Source of the DNA: Patulibacter sp. SYSU D01012
GTDB taxonomy: Bacteria > Actinomycetota > Thermoleophilia > Solirubrobacterales > Solirubrobacteraceae
Assembly (NCBI RefSeq): GCF_017916475.1
Contig: NZ_JAFMTB010000003.1
Coordinates: 470,009 to 534,008 of the forward strand
Direction of reading: 5' to 3'
Length of the DNA: 64,000 bases
Part shown: positions 16,507 to 23,793 of the stretch, one piece after another
How positions within the stretch are numbered: position 1 is the first letter of the stretch
Layout of the letters: each line of letters opens with the position of its first letter
Notes under the pieces: generated by a model
The model's input: the letters and a program-made list of their open reading frames with translations, nothing else
Told to the model about the DNA's origin: nothing
The model's database searches: none
Program-made: the position numbers and the translations under genes

Positions 16507-17361
16507 ATGACCGAGGTCCCGGAGCGGCCGCCCGGGCCCGCGTCGCCGGACGCCCCCGCGGCCCCGGCCGCGGGGCGGACGGCCGGCGGCGTCCCGCTGC
16601 TCGAGCTGCGCGGCGTGTCGAAGTCGTTCGGCGCCGTCCAGGCCCTCTACCGCGTGGACCTCGCCGTCCACGCGGGCGAGGTGCTCGCGCTCGTGGGCGA
16701 CAACGGCGCGGGCAAGTCGACGCTCATCAAGTCCATCGCCGGCATCCACGCCATCGACGAGGGCGAGATCCTCTTCGAGGGCGAGCGCGTGTCGATCGGC
16801 GGGCCGAAGGACGCCGCGCGGCTGGGCATCGAGGTCGTCTACCAGGACCTCGCGCTGGCCGACAACCTCGACGTCGTGCAGAACATGTTCCTGGGCCGCG
16901 AGGAGACGAGCGGCCCGCTGCGGGGCCTGGACGAGACCGACATGGAGCAGCGCGCCCGCGAGACCCTCGCCGGCCTGTCGGTCACCACGATCCGCTCCGT
17001 CCGGCAGACGGTCGCGGGCCTCTCCGGCGGCCAGCGCCAGTCCGTCGCCGTCGCGAAGGCGGTGATGTGGAACTCGAAGGTCGTGATCCTGGACGAGCCG
17101 ACCGCCGCGCTCGGCGTCGCCCAGACCCGGCAGGTGCTCGACCTCGTCCGACGCCTGGCCGAGAAGGGGCTCGGCGTCATCCTCATCTCGCACAACCTGC
17201 ACGACGTCTTCGAGGTCGCGGACGCCGTGACGGTCCTGCGCCTGGGCCAGGACGTCGCTCGCTTCACCGTCGCCGAGACGACGCAGTCCGCCGTCGTCGA
17301 GGCCATCACCGCCGGCGCGCTCGACACCGTGCCCGGTCAGCTCCAGGAGGCCAGCGCATGA
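16507..17361 (+). CDS. xylG: xylose ABC transporter ATP-binding protein, single-domain form
   Basis: A 284-residue ATPase with one ABC domain: Walker A G-D-N-G-A-G-K-S-T near 75, Q-loop V-Y-Q-D-L, signature L-S-G-G-Q-R-Q, Walker B V-V-I-L-D-E-P-T, and H-loop I-S-H-N. A proline/alanine-rich N-terminus of about 27 residues precedes it. Enterobacterial XylG/RbsA proteins have two fused ABC domains (about 500 residues), as does the second transporter in this window at 35178. This one therefore presumably dimerises. Its stop overlaps the xylH ATG by 4 bp. Confidence 0.93.
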   Translation: MTEVPERPPGPASPDAPAAPAAGRTAGGVPLLELRGVSKSFGAVQALYRVDLAVHAGEVLALVGDNGAGKSTLIKSIAGIHAIDEGEILFEGERVSIGGPKDAARLGIEVVYQDLALADNLDVVQNMFLGREETSGPLRGLDETDMEQRARETLAGLSVTTIRSVRQTVAGLSGGQRQSVAVAKAVMWNSKVVILDEPTAALGVAQTRQVLDLVRRLAEKGLGVILISHNLHDVFEVADAVTVLRLGQDVARFTVAETTQSAVVEAITAGALDTVPGQLQEASA

Positions 17362-18611
17362 GCTCGTCCACCGTCGATCCGACGCTGCACGCGTCGGCGA
17401 CCGCGCCCGCCGCGGGCGAGCCCAGGTCCCTCCGCGACGCCGCGGCCCGCTGGTGGGCCGACGTGAAGGGCGGCGAGCTCGGCGCCCTCCCGATCCTGGT
17501 CGGGATGGTGATCATCGTCGTCGTCTTCCAGTCGCAGAACGCCAACTTCCTGACGGCGGGGAACTTCCTCAACCTGGTCATCCAGGCGGCGGGGATCATG
17601 ACCATCGCGATGGGCGTGGTGTTCGTCCTGCTGCTGGGCGAGATCGACCTGTCCGTCGGCTTCGTGTCGGGCGTCGGCGGGGCGATCGCGGCGCTCCTGA
17701 CGCTGCCGGGCGGCCACTGGGAGTTCGCCGGGGTGCCGGCGATCGCGGTCGTCCTCGTCGTCGGCCTGCTGATCGGCACGCTCAACGGCCTGCTGTTCAC
17801 GAAGGTCGGCATCCCCTCGTTCGTCGTCACCCTGGCGGGCCTGCTCGCGTGGAACGGCGCGGTCCTCGTCCTGATCGGGGACCAGGGCACCGTCGTCATC
17901 CAGAGCCGGACGATCATCGACCTGGCCAACGGGTTCATCTCGCCCGCGGCGTCGTGGATCCTGGTGGCCGTCGGGATCGCGGGCTACGCGTGGAGCCAGC
18001 TCGCCCGCCGGCGGACGCGGACGCGCAAGGGCCTGCCCGTCGACCCGGCGTCGCTCGTGGCGCTGCGCATCGGCGCCCTCGCCGTGGCGCTGATCGCCGC
18101 CGTCTGGGTGGCCAACGAGGACCGCGGCGTGCCGTACGTCGTGCTGATGCTGGCGGCGCTGTTCGTCGTCGGCTCGTGGGTCCTGACCCGCAGCCGCTTC
18201 GGCCGGCACGTCATGGCGATCGGCGGCAACATCGAGGCCGCGCGGCGGGCGGGCATCCCCGTCGACCGCGTGCGGATCGCGTGCTTCGCGATCGCGTCGA
18301 TGATGGCGACCCTCGGCGGCGTCGTGCTCGCGTCGCGCCTGACGTCGGTCGACACCGGCGCCGGCGGCGGCACGATCCTCCTGTACTCGATCGCGGCGGC
18401 GGTCATCGGCGGCACCTCGCTGTTCGGCGGCCGCGGCTCGATCCGCGCGGCCGTCCTGGGCGCGATCGTCATCGCGTCGATCGACAACGGGCTGGGCCTG
18501 CTCGGCCTGGCGTCGGGGACGAAGTTCATCATCACGGGCCTCGTGCTCCTCGCCGCCGTCACCGTCGACTCCGTCGCCCGCCGCAACCTCGCGGGATCGG
18601 GGCGCGCGTGA
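17358..18611 (+). CDS. xylH: xylose ABC transporter permease
   Basis: A 417-residue inner-membrane protein with about ten hydrophobic segments after a soluble N-terminus of about 40 residues. The carbohydrate-permease hallmark L-L-G-E-I-D-L-S-V-G is near 100, and G-R-H-V-M-A-I-G-G-N-I-E-A-A-R-R-A-G-I near 280 is typical of XylH/RbsC-type permeases. It forms the channel for XylFG. Overlaps xylG upstream (ATGA) and xylB downstream (GTGA). Confidence 0.93.
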   Translation: MSSSTVDPTLHASATAPAAGEPRSLRDAAARWWADVKGGELGALPILVGMVIIVVVFQSQNANFLTAGNFLNLVIQAAGIMTIAMGVVFVLLLGEIDLSVGFVSGVGGAIAALLTLPGGHWEFAGVPAIAVVLVVGLLIGTLNGLLFTKVGIPSFVVTLAGLLAWNGAVLVLIGDQGTVVIQSRTIIDLANGFISPAASWILVAVGIAGYAWSQLARRRTRTRKGLPVDPASLVALRIGALAVALIAAVWVANEDRGVPYVVLMLAALFVVGSWVLTRSRFGRHVMAIGGNIEAARRAGIPVDRVRIACFAIASMMATLGGVVLASRLTSVDTGAGGGTILLYSIAAAVIGGTSLFGGRGSIRAAVLGAIVIASIDNGLGLLGLASGTKFIITGLVLLAAVTVDSVARRNLAGSGRA

Positions 18612-20050
18612 GCGACGTGCGGCTGCTCGGGCTCGACGTCGGCACGTCGTCCGTCAAGGGCGTCGTCGTCGACGCGGCCGGGCGCGTGCTCGCCGAGGCC
18701 GAGCACGGGTACCCGCTGTCGACGCCGCACCCGGGCTGGGCCGAGCAGGACCCCGAGGACTGGTGGCTCGCGGCGTCCGCCGTGCTGGCCCAGCTGCGCG
18801 CGGACGAGGTCGACGGCATCGGGCTGACGGGCCAGATGCACGGCCTCGTCGTGCTGGACGCCGAGCGGCGGCCGCTGCGCCCCGCGATCCTGTGGAACGA
18901 CGGCCGCAGCCAGCCGCAGTGCGACGCGCTCGTGGCGGAGCTGGGCCTGGAGCGGCTCGTCGCGCTGTCGGGCAACCGGCCGCTCGCGGGGTTCACCGCC
19001 CCCAAGCTGCGCTGGCTGGCCGAGCACGAGCCCGACGTGCACGCCCGGATCGCCCACGTGCTGCTGCCGAAGGACTACGTGCGGCTGCGGCTGTGCGGCG
19101 CGCTCGCGACCGACGTCTCGGACGCCTCGGGCACGCTGCTCCTGGACGTCGGCGAGCGGGCGTGGAGCCCGGCGCTCGCCGCGGCGCTGCGCGTCGACCC
19201 GGCGTGGCTGCCGCCCGTGCTCGAGAGCGCCGCCGTGTCCGGCCACACCGCGGCGGGCGTCCCCGTGGCGGCGGGCGCCGGCGACCAGGCGGCCGGCGCG
19301 GTTGGGATGGGCGTCGTCGGCGACGACGGCCCCGCCTCGGTCGTGCTCGGCACGTCGGGGGTCGTCTTCGCCGGGCGCCGCGCGTTCGCGCCGGATCCGC
19401 AGGGGCGCCTGCACGCGTTCTGCCACGCCGTGCCCGGCGCCTGGCACGTGATGGGCGTGATGCTGTCGGCCGCCGGGTCGCTGCGCTGGCTGCGCGACGC
19501 GTGCGGCGCCGGCGTCGGCTTCGACGCGCTCGTGGACGAGGCCGCGGCGTGGGCGCCGGGCGCCGAGGGACTGCGCTTCGCCCCGTACCTGGCCGGCGAG
19601 CGCACCCCGTATCCCGACGCCGACGTGCGCGCCGCGTTCGTGGGCCTGGGGCTGCGGCACGACCGCGGCGCGCTCGTGCGGAGCGTCCTCGAGGGGGTGG
19701 CCTTCGGCCTGCGCGACAGCCTCGACCTGATCGCCGAGGTGGGGCCGCGGCCGCCCGTCGGCCGCGTGTCGGGCGGCGGCGCCGAGTCCGACCTGTGGCT
19801 GCGGATCCTGGCCGCCGTCCTCGACCTGCCGCTCGAGCGCACCGCGGTGTCGGCGGGCGCGGCGTTCGGGGCCGCGCTGCTGGGCGGCGTCGCGGCGGGC
19901 GCGTTCCCGGACGTGGAGGCCGCGATCGCGGCGGGCGTCCACCCGACCTCGCGCGTCGAGCCCGACCGGGAGTGGGTCGACGCGTACGCGGCGCTCCTGC
20001 CGGGGCACCGCCGCCTCTACCCGATGCTGACGGGGCCGGCGGGCGGCTGA
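18608..20050 (+). CDS. xylB: xylulokinase
   Basis: A 480-residue FGGY-family kinase (E. coli XylB is 484) that phosphorylates D-xylulose for entry into the pentose phosphate pathway. The N-terminal phosphate loop is L-G-L-D-V-G-T-S-S-V-K. Xylulokinase marks I-G-L-T-G-Q-M-H-G near 76 and I-L-W-N-D-G-R near 100 include the substrate-binding M-H. G-A-G-D-Q-A-A-G-A-V holds the catalytic Asp, and S-G-G-G-A-E-S-D-L-W is the C-terminal nucleotide motif. GTG start overlaps the xylH stop. Its last 34 bp overlap the convergent CPBP gene. Confidence 0.95.
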   Translation: MSDVRLLGLDVGTSSVKGVVVDAAGRVLAEAEHGYPLSTPHPGWAEQDPEDWWLAASAVLAQLRADEVDGIGLTGQMHGLVVLDAERRPLRPAILWNDGRSQPQCDALVAELGLERLVALSGNRPLAGFTAPKLRWLAEHEPDVHARIAHVLLPKDYVRLRLCGALATDVSDASGTLLLDVGERAWSPALAAALRVDPAWLPPVLESAAVSGHTAAGVPVAAGAGDQAAGAVGMGVVGDDGPASVVLGTSGVVFAGRRAFAPDPQGRLHAFCHAVPGAWHVMGVMLSAAGSLRWLRDACGAGVGFDALVDEAAAWAPGAEGLRFAPYLAGERTPYPDADVRAAFVGLGLRHDRGALVRSVLEGVAFGLRDSLDLIAEVGPRPPVGRVSGGGAESDLWLRILAAVLDLPLERTAVSAGAAFGAALLGGVAAGAFPDVEAAIAAGVHPTSRVEPDREWVDAYAALLPGHRRLYPMLTGPAGG

Positions 20051-20883
20051 GCGGCCGTGGGCCCGCGTCGGCGCAGCGCCGGCAGGACGGCGAGCGCGCC
20101 GACCATCACGACGGTCGTCACGGCCGCCGCCACCACGCCCGCGCCGGCGTCGGTGGCGACCGTCAGGTTGTACGCCGCGTGCCACAGCGCCACGGCGAGG
20201 AGGCTGCCGCCGGTACGCTCCCACAGCCACGTCAGGACGAGCGCCCCGGCGGCCAGGCCCAGGACGAACCCGGGCAGCTGGACGACGCCGAAGTCCCCGT
20301 AGCTGGTGAGTAACGCGAAGAACGGGGCGTGCCAGGCCGCCCACGCGACGGTGAGCAGGAGCGTCGCCGGGACCGCGCCGTGGCGGCGCCGCAGCCGCGG
20401 CAGCAGCCAGCCGCGCCAGCCGGTCTCCTCGCCGACGCCGTTGAGCAGCACGGCGAGGACCACCCACCCGACGCCCGGGGCGGTGCCGCTGAACCGTCCG
20501 AGGGCGCCCCACGTCGGGGCGTCGCCGCCGGCCAGGGCCGCGGTCCCCGCGGCGACGAGCCCGACGGCCGGCGGCGCCAGGACGGCGGCCCACGCCGCGG
20601 CCGGCAGGCGCCACGCCGTCAGGCGGCGCAGCAGCCGGCCCGCGCCGGCGCGGCCCTCGGTGCGCGCGGTGACGAGCACCGTGGCGAGCCCGGGGGCCAG
20701 GAGGGCCGGCAGGTGCGTCGGCCAGGCGCGTCCGGGCGCCACCGCGTCGCCGGCCACGAGCAGCGCGGCGCTCCACGCCCACGCCAGGCCGAACGCGAGC
20801 AGCAGGAAGGCGACCAGCGGCCGGTCGACCGCGCGGCCGCGGGCGGCCCGGGGCGGCGGAGCGGTGGCGGCGGAGGGGGTCAC
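20017..20883 (-). CDS. CPBP-family intramembrane metalloprotease
   Basis: A 288-residue membrane protein with about eight hydrophobic segments. The CAAX-protease/bacteriocin-processing motifs are present: E-E-x-x-x-R at Glu152-Glu153-Arg157, W-x-x-x-H with His185, and a third motif with His235 and Asn239 (A-L-W-H-A-A-Y-N). The first three motifs carry the catalytic residues of the family. Substrate unknown. GTG start with only a weak upstream GTGGGG. It converges on xylB with a real 34-bp overlap of coding ends and diverges from recQ. Confidence 0.88.
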   Translation of the reverse strand: MTPSAATAPPPRAARGRAVDRPLVAFLLLAFGLAWAWSAALLVAGDAVAPGRAWPTHLPALLAPGLATVLVTARTEGRAGAGRLLRRLTAWRLPAAAWAAVLAPPAVGLVAAGTAALAGGDAPTWGALGRFSGTAPGVGWVVLAVLLNGVGEETGWRGWLLPRLRRRHGAVPATLLLTVAWAAWHAPFFALLTSYGDFGVVQLPGFVLGLAAGALVLTWLWERTGGSLLAVALWHAAYNLTVATDAGAGVVAAAVTTVVMVGALAVLPALRRRGPTAAQPPAGPVSIG

Positions 20884-21052
20884 GACCCCACGCTGCCACC
20901 GCGGGGCCGCGCCGTCGTCGGGGTCCGCCCGGATCCGCCTGCGGAGAACCCGTCGGCGCGGCGGACGGGACGACGCCGGAGCCGTGCCGGGTCCGTGACG
21001 ACCCTGTGCGGACCGGCCGTTCGTCCCCCCGCCGGGCTACCGTGGAGGGTCG

Positions 21053-22966
21053 ATGTCGGACGACGCCCCCGGTCCCGATCCGCTCCTTCGCACGCTCCGG
21101 GACGTCTTCGGGTTCGCGGGGTTCCGGCCGGGGCAGGAGGACGCCGCCCGCGCCGCCCACGAGGGGCGCGACGCCCTCGTCGTGATGCCGACGGGCGCCG
21201 GCAAGTCGCTCACGTACCAGCTGCCGGCGCTCTGCCGGGAGGACGCGCTCACCCTGGTCGTCTCGCCGCTCGTCTCGCTCATGCGCGACCAGGTCGACCA
21301 GCTCAACGCAAGCGTGTCGCGGGCGGACCCGGACCACGTGGCCTTCCCGACGCCGCCCGCGGCCCTGCTGAGCGGCCAGCAGGACCCGGCGCAGAACGCG
21401 CGCGCCGTCGAGCGGGCGGTGGCGGGGCAGGTGCGGCTGCTCTACGTCGCGCCCGAGCGCTTCGGGTCGGCGGCCTTCCTCGAGCGCATCCGGCACGCGC
21501 GCGTCGGCCTGTTCGTCGTCGACGAGGCGCACTGCGTGAGCCAGTGGGGGCACGACTTCCGCCCGGACTACTTCCGGCTGGCCGACGCCGCCCGCTGGCT
21601 CGGCGCGGGGTCGATCCTGGCGGCCACGGCGACGGCGACGCCGCAGGTGGCCCGCGACATCGAGCAGCGGCTGGCGCTGCGCGAGCCCGTGCGGGTGCGG
21701 ACGGGGTTCGACCGGCCCGCGCTGTCGTTCGTGGTGCGCCGCTGCTCCGGGCAGGTCGAGCGGCGCGCACGGGTGCTGGCCGCCCTGCGCGAGCCCGACG
21801 CGCTGCCGGCGATCGTCTACGCGGGCACGCGCGACAACGCGGACCGGCTGGCCGCCGACCTGGGCCGCGCGCTCGGCGTCGAGGCCGTCGCCTACCACGC
21901 GGGGCTGGACCGCGAGCGCCGCGACGAGGCGCAGCGGCGGTTCATGAGCGGCGAGGTGCCGCTCGTCTGCGCGACGAACGCGTTCGGCATGGGCGTCGAC
22001 AAGGCCGACGTGCGGACGGTGGTGCACGACGCCGCGCCGCCGTCGGTGGAGGCGTGGTACCAGGAGGCCGGGCGCGCGGGCCGCGACGGCGCGCCCGCGA
22101 AGGCGTACCTGCTCGCCGACGGGCGGGACAAGGGCCTGCACCGCTACTTCATCGAGCGGGCCGACGTCGACGACGCCACGCTGGACCGGATCGCCGGCGG
22201 CATCGTCGCCGCCACCGTCCAGGGCCGCTTCGACCTGCCGGTGGCCGGGCTCGGCGGCGGCCCGGGCGACGCCGAGTCCGTGCGGGCGGTGTTCGGCCAC
22301 CTGACGCAGGCCGGGATGGTGCAGCCGGCCCCGGGGCCGCCGGACCGCGTGAAGGGCCGGCTGCTCGGCGCGTACGACGACCGCGTCCGCGCCGAGGTGC
22401 GCGCGCTGGCGCAGGAGGCGCAGGCCAAGCGCTGGGCGCAGTACCGCGCCCTGTGGCAGTTCGTCGAGAGCGACGCCTGCCGGCGCGCGGCCGTGCTGCG
22501 GCACTTCGGCGACCGCACCGTCCCGCAGCCGACCGTGCCGTGCTGCGACGCCTGCGTGCCGCTGCTGCTGCCCGATCCCGAGACGCCGGTCGGCGGGGGC
22601 CGCGACCGGCGCCGCCGCGACTCGGCGTCCGCGCGCGCCGCCGCGCAGCGGGCGGCCCGGGGCCGCCAGGTCGACGAGGTCGCGCGGGCCGAGGTCGACG
22701 CGTCCATCCTCGAGGTCGTGCGCGACGCCCGGCCGGCGATCGGGCGCAACCGCGTGGCCGAGGTGCTCCGCGGCCGTCGCTCGCAGCGCGTCGTGGCCGC
22801 CGGCTGGGACGGCCTGCCGGCGTACGGCCGCCATCCCGACGTGCGCGCCGGCGACATCCTCGGCCGGGTGGACGCGCTGGTGCAGGCGGGCGAGCTCGTC
22901 TCGAGCGGCGGGCCCCACCCGGTGCTGGACGAGGCGGGCGACGGGGCGTCGGTCGGCGGCCGGTAG
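21053..22966 (+). CDS. recQ: RecQ-type ATP-dependent DNA helicase
   Basis: A 637-residue SF2 helicase that unwinds DNA 3' to 5' in repair and recombination. Motifs in order: F-R-P-G-Q-E (motif 0), M-P-T-G-A-G-K-S (Walker A), V-D-E-A-H-C-V-S-Q-W-G-H-D-F-R-P (Walker B plus aromatic loop), A-T-A-T-A-T, F-G-M-G-V-D-K, and Q-E-A-G-R-A-G-R-D-G (motif VI). A zinc site follows (S-D-A-C-R-R and C-C-D-A-C). The last 110 residues are Arg/Ala-rich, then helical (V-L-R-G-R-R-S-Q), not a clear HRDC domain. A GGAGGG site precedes the ATG. Confidence 0.92.
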   Translation: MSDDAPGPDPLLRTLRDVFGFAGFRPGQEDAARAAHEGRDALVVMPTGAGKSLTYQLPALCREDALTLVVSPLVSLMRDQVDQLNASVSRADPDHVAFPTPPAALLSGQQDPAQNARAVERAVAGQVRLLYVAPERFGSAAFLERIRHARVGLFVVDEAHCVSQWGHDFRPDYFRLADAARWLGAGSILAATATATPQVARDIEQRLALREPVRVRTGFDRPALSFVVRRCSGQVERRARVLAALREPDALPAIVYAGTRDNADRLAADLGRALGVEAVAYHAGLDRERRDEAQRRFMSGEVPLVCATNAFGMGVDKADVRTVVHDAAPPSVEAWYQEAGRAGRDGAPAKAYLLADGRDKGLHRYFIERADVDDATLDRIAGGIVAATVQGRFDLPVAGLGGGPGDAESVRAVFGHLTQAGMVQPAPGPPDRVKGRLLGAYDDRVRAEVRALAQEAQAKRWAQYRALWQFVESDACRRAAVLRHFGDRTVPQPTVPCCDACVPLLLPDPETPVGGGRDRRRRDSASARAAAQRAARGRQVDEVARAEVDASILEVVRDARPAIGRNRVAEVLRGRRSQRVVAAGWDGLPAYGRHPDVRAGDILGRVDALVQAGELVSSGGPHPVLDEAGDGASVGGR

Positions 22967-22980
22967 GCGCCCGCGGGTCG

Positions 22981-22986
22981 TATCCT
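22981..22986 (+). promoter_or_regulatory. putative -10 box of purN
   Basis: TATCCT, 11 nt before the purN ATG, giving a predicted leader of only a few nucleotides. The same TATCCT precedes purH. Confidence 0.4.
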
Positions 22987-22997
22987 GGGCACGCTCC

Positions 22998-23612
22998 ATG
23001 GCCGCGCACCCGCACCCGCCCCTCCGCGTCGGCGTCCTCGCCTCCGGCCAGGGGACCAACCTCCAGGCGCTGCTCGACGACGTGCACGGCGGGCCCGACG
23101 CCGCCGTCGTGGCGGTCGCGAGCGACAAGGAGGGCGCGCCCGCGCTCGCGCGCGCCGCCGCCGCGGGCGTGCCGACCCGCGTCGTCCCCCGCGGCGACTT
23201 CGCGTCCCGCGAGGACCGCGACGCCGCGATCGCCGCGTGGCTGGGCGAGCACGACGTCGAGCTCGTCGTCCTGGCCGGCTACATGGCCATCCTCACGCCC
23301 GCCTTCATCGGCGCCTTCCGCGACCGGATCGTCAACGTCCACCCGTCCCTGCTCCCCGCGTTCCCGGGCATCCGCGCGATCGAGCAGGCCGTCGAGCACG
23401 GCGTGCAGGTCTTCGGCGTGACGGTGCACCTCGTCGACGAGGGCGTCGACACGGGGCGGATCCTGCTGCAGGACGCCGTGCGCCTGCCGGACCGGCCGGA
23501 CGCCGACGCGGTCCACGCCGCGCTCCGGCCGCTCGAGCACCGCCTGCTGCCCGAGGCCGTGCGCCGCGCGGCCCGCGGCGAGCTGGCGGCCTTCGCGGGG
23601 CGCCGCGGGTAG
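22998..23612 (+). CDS. purN: phosphoribosylglycinamide formyltransferase PurN
   Basis: A 204-residue enzyme transferring a formyl group from 10-formyl-tetrahydrofolate to GAR. The N-terminus G-V-L-A-S-G-Q-G-T-N-L-Q-A-L is the phosphate-binding loop. The catalytic block has N-V-H-P-S-L-L-P-A-F-P-G (Asn-His pair) and V-H-L-V-D-E-G-V-D-T-G with the essential Asp. The usual L-A-G-Y-M near residue 95 is also present. It stands alone, in the same direction as recQ but with its own promoter box. Confidence 0.96.
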   Translation: MAAHPHPPLRVGVLASGQGTNLQALLDDVHGGPDAAVVAVASDKEGAPALARAAAAGVPTRVVPRGDFASREDRDAAIAAWLGEHDVELVVLAGYMAILTPAFIGAFRDRIVNVHPSLLPAFPGIRAIEQAVEHGVQVFGVTVHLVDEGVDTGRILLQDAVRLPDRPDADAVHAALRPLEHRLLPEAVRRAARGELAAFAGRRG

Positions 23613-23661
23613 CGACCCGCGGCGAGCGGCGGTCGGTCCCGCCGGGCCGCGACGCGCGCCG

Positions 23662-23681
23662 GCGGCGCGGGGCCGCGCCGC
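23662..23681 (+). terminator. G+C inverted repeat downstream of purN
   Basis: GCGGCGCGG (23662-23670) and CCGCGCCGC (23673-23681) are perfect 9-nt arms with a 2-nt centre, about 50 nt past the purN stop. No U tract. Possible terminator in an otherwise featureless 180-nt gap before the oxidoreductase gene. Confidence 0.35.
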
Positions 23682-23793
23682 GCGGACGCGGCGGGGCGGT
23701 CGTCCGCCCGGTCCGCGGCGTCGCCGTCGAGATCCGCGAGCGCGTTCGCGCCAGGAGCGGTGTAGCGGTCCGCGCCGCGGGTAGCGGCCCGCC

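Noticed and set aside
17984-23128. A 1714-codon minus-strand open frame
   Set aside because: It is the antisense of xylH, xylB, recQ and purN, all with clear motifs on the plus strand, and it shows no recognisable domain itself.
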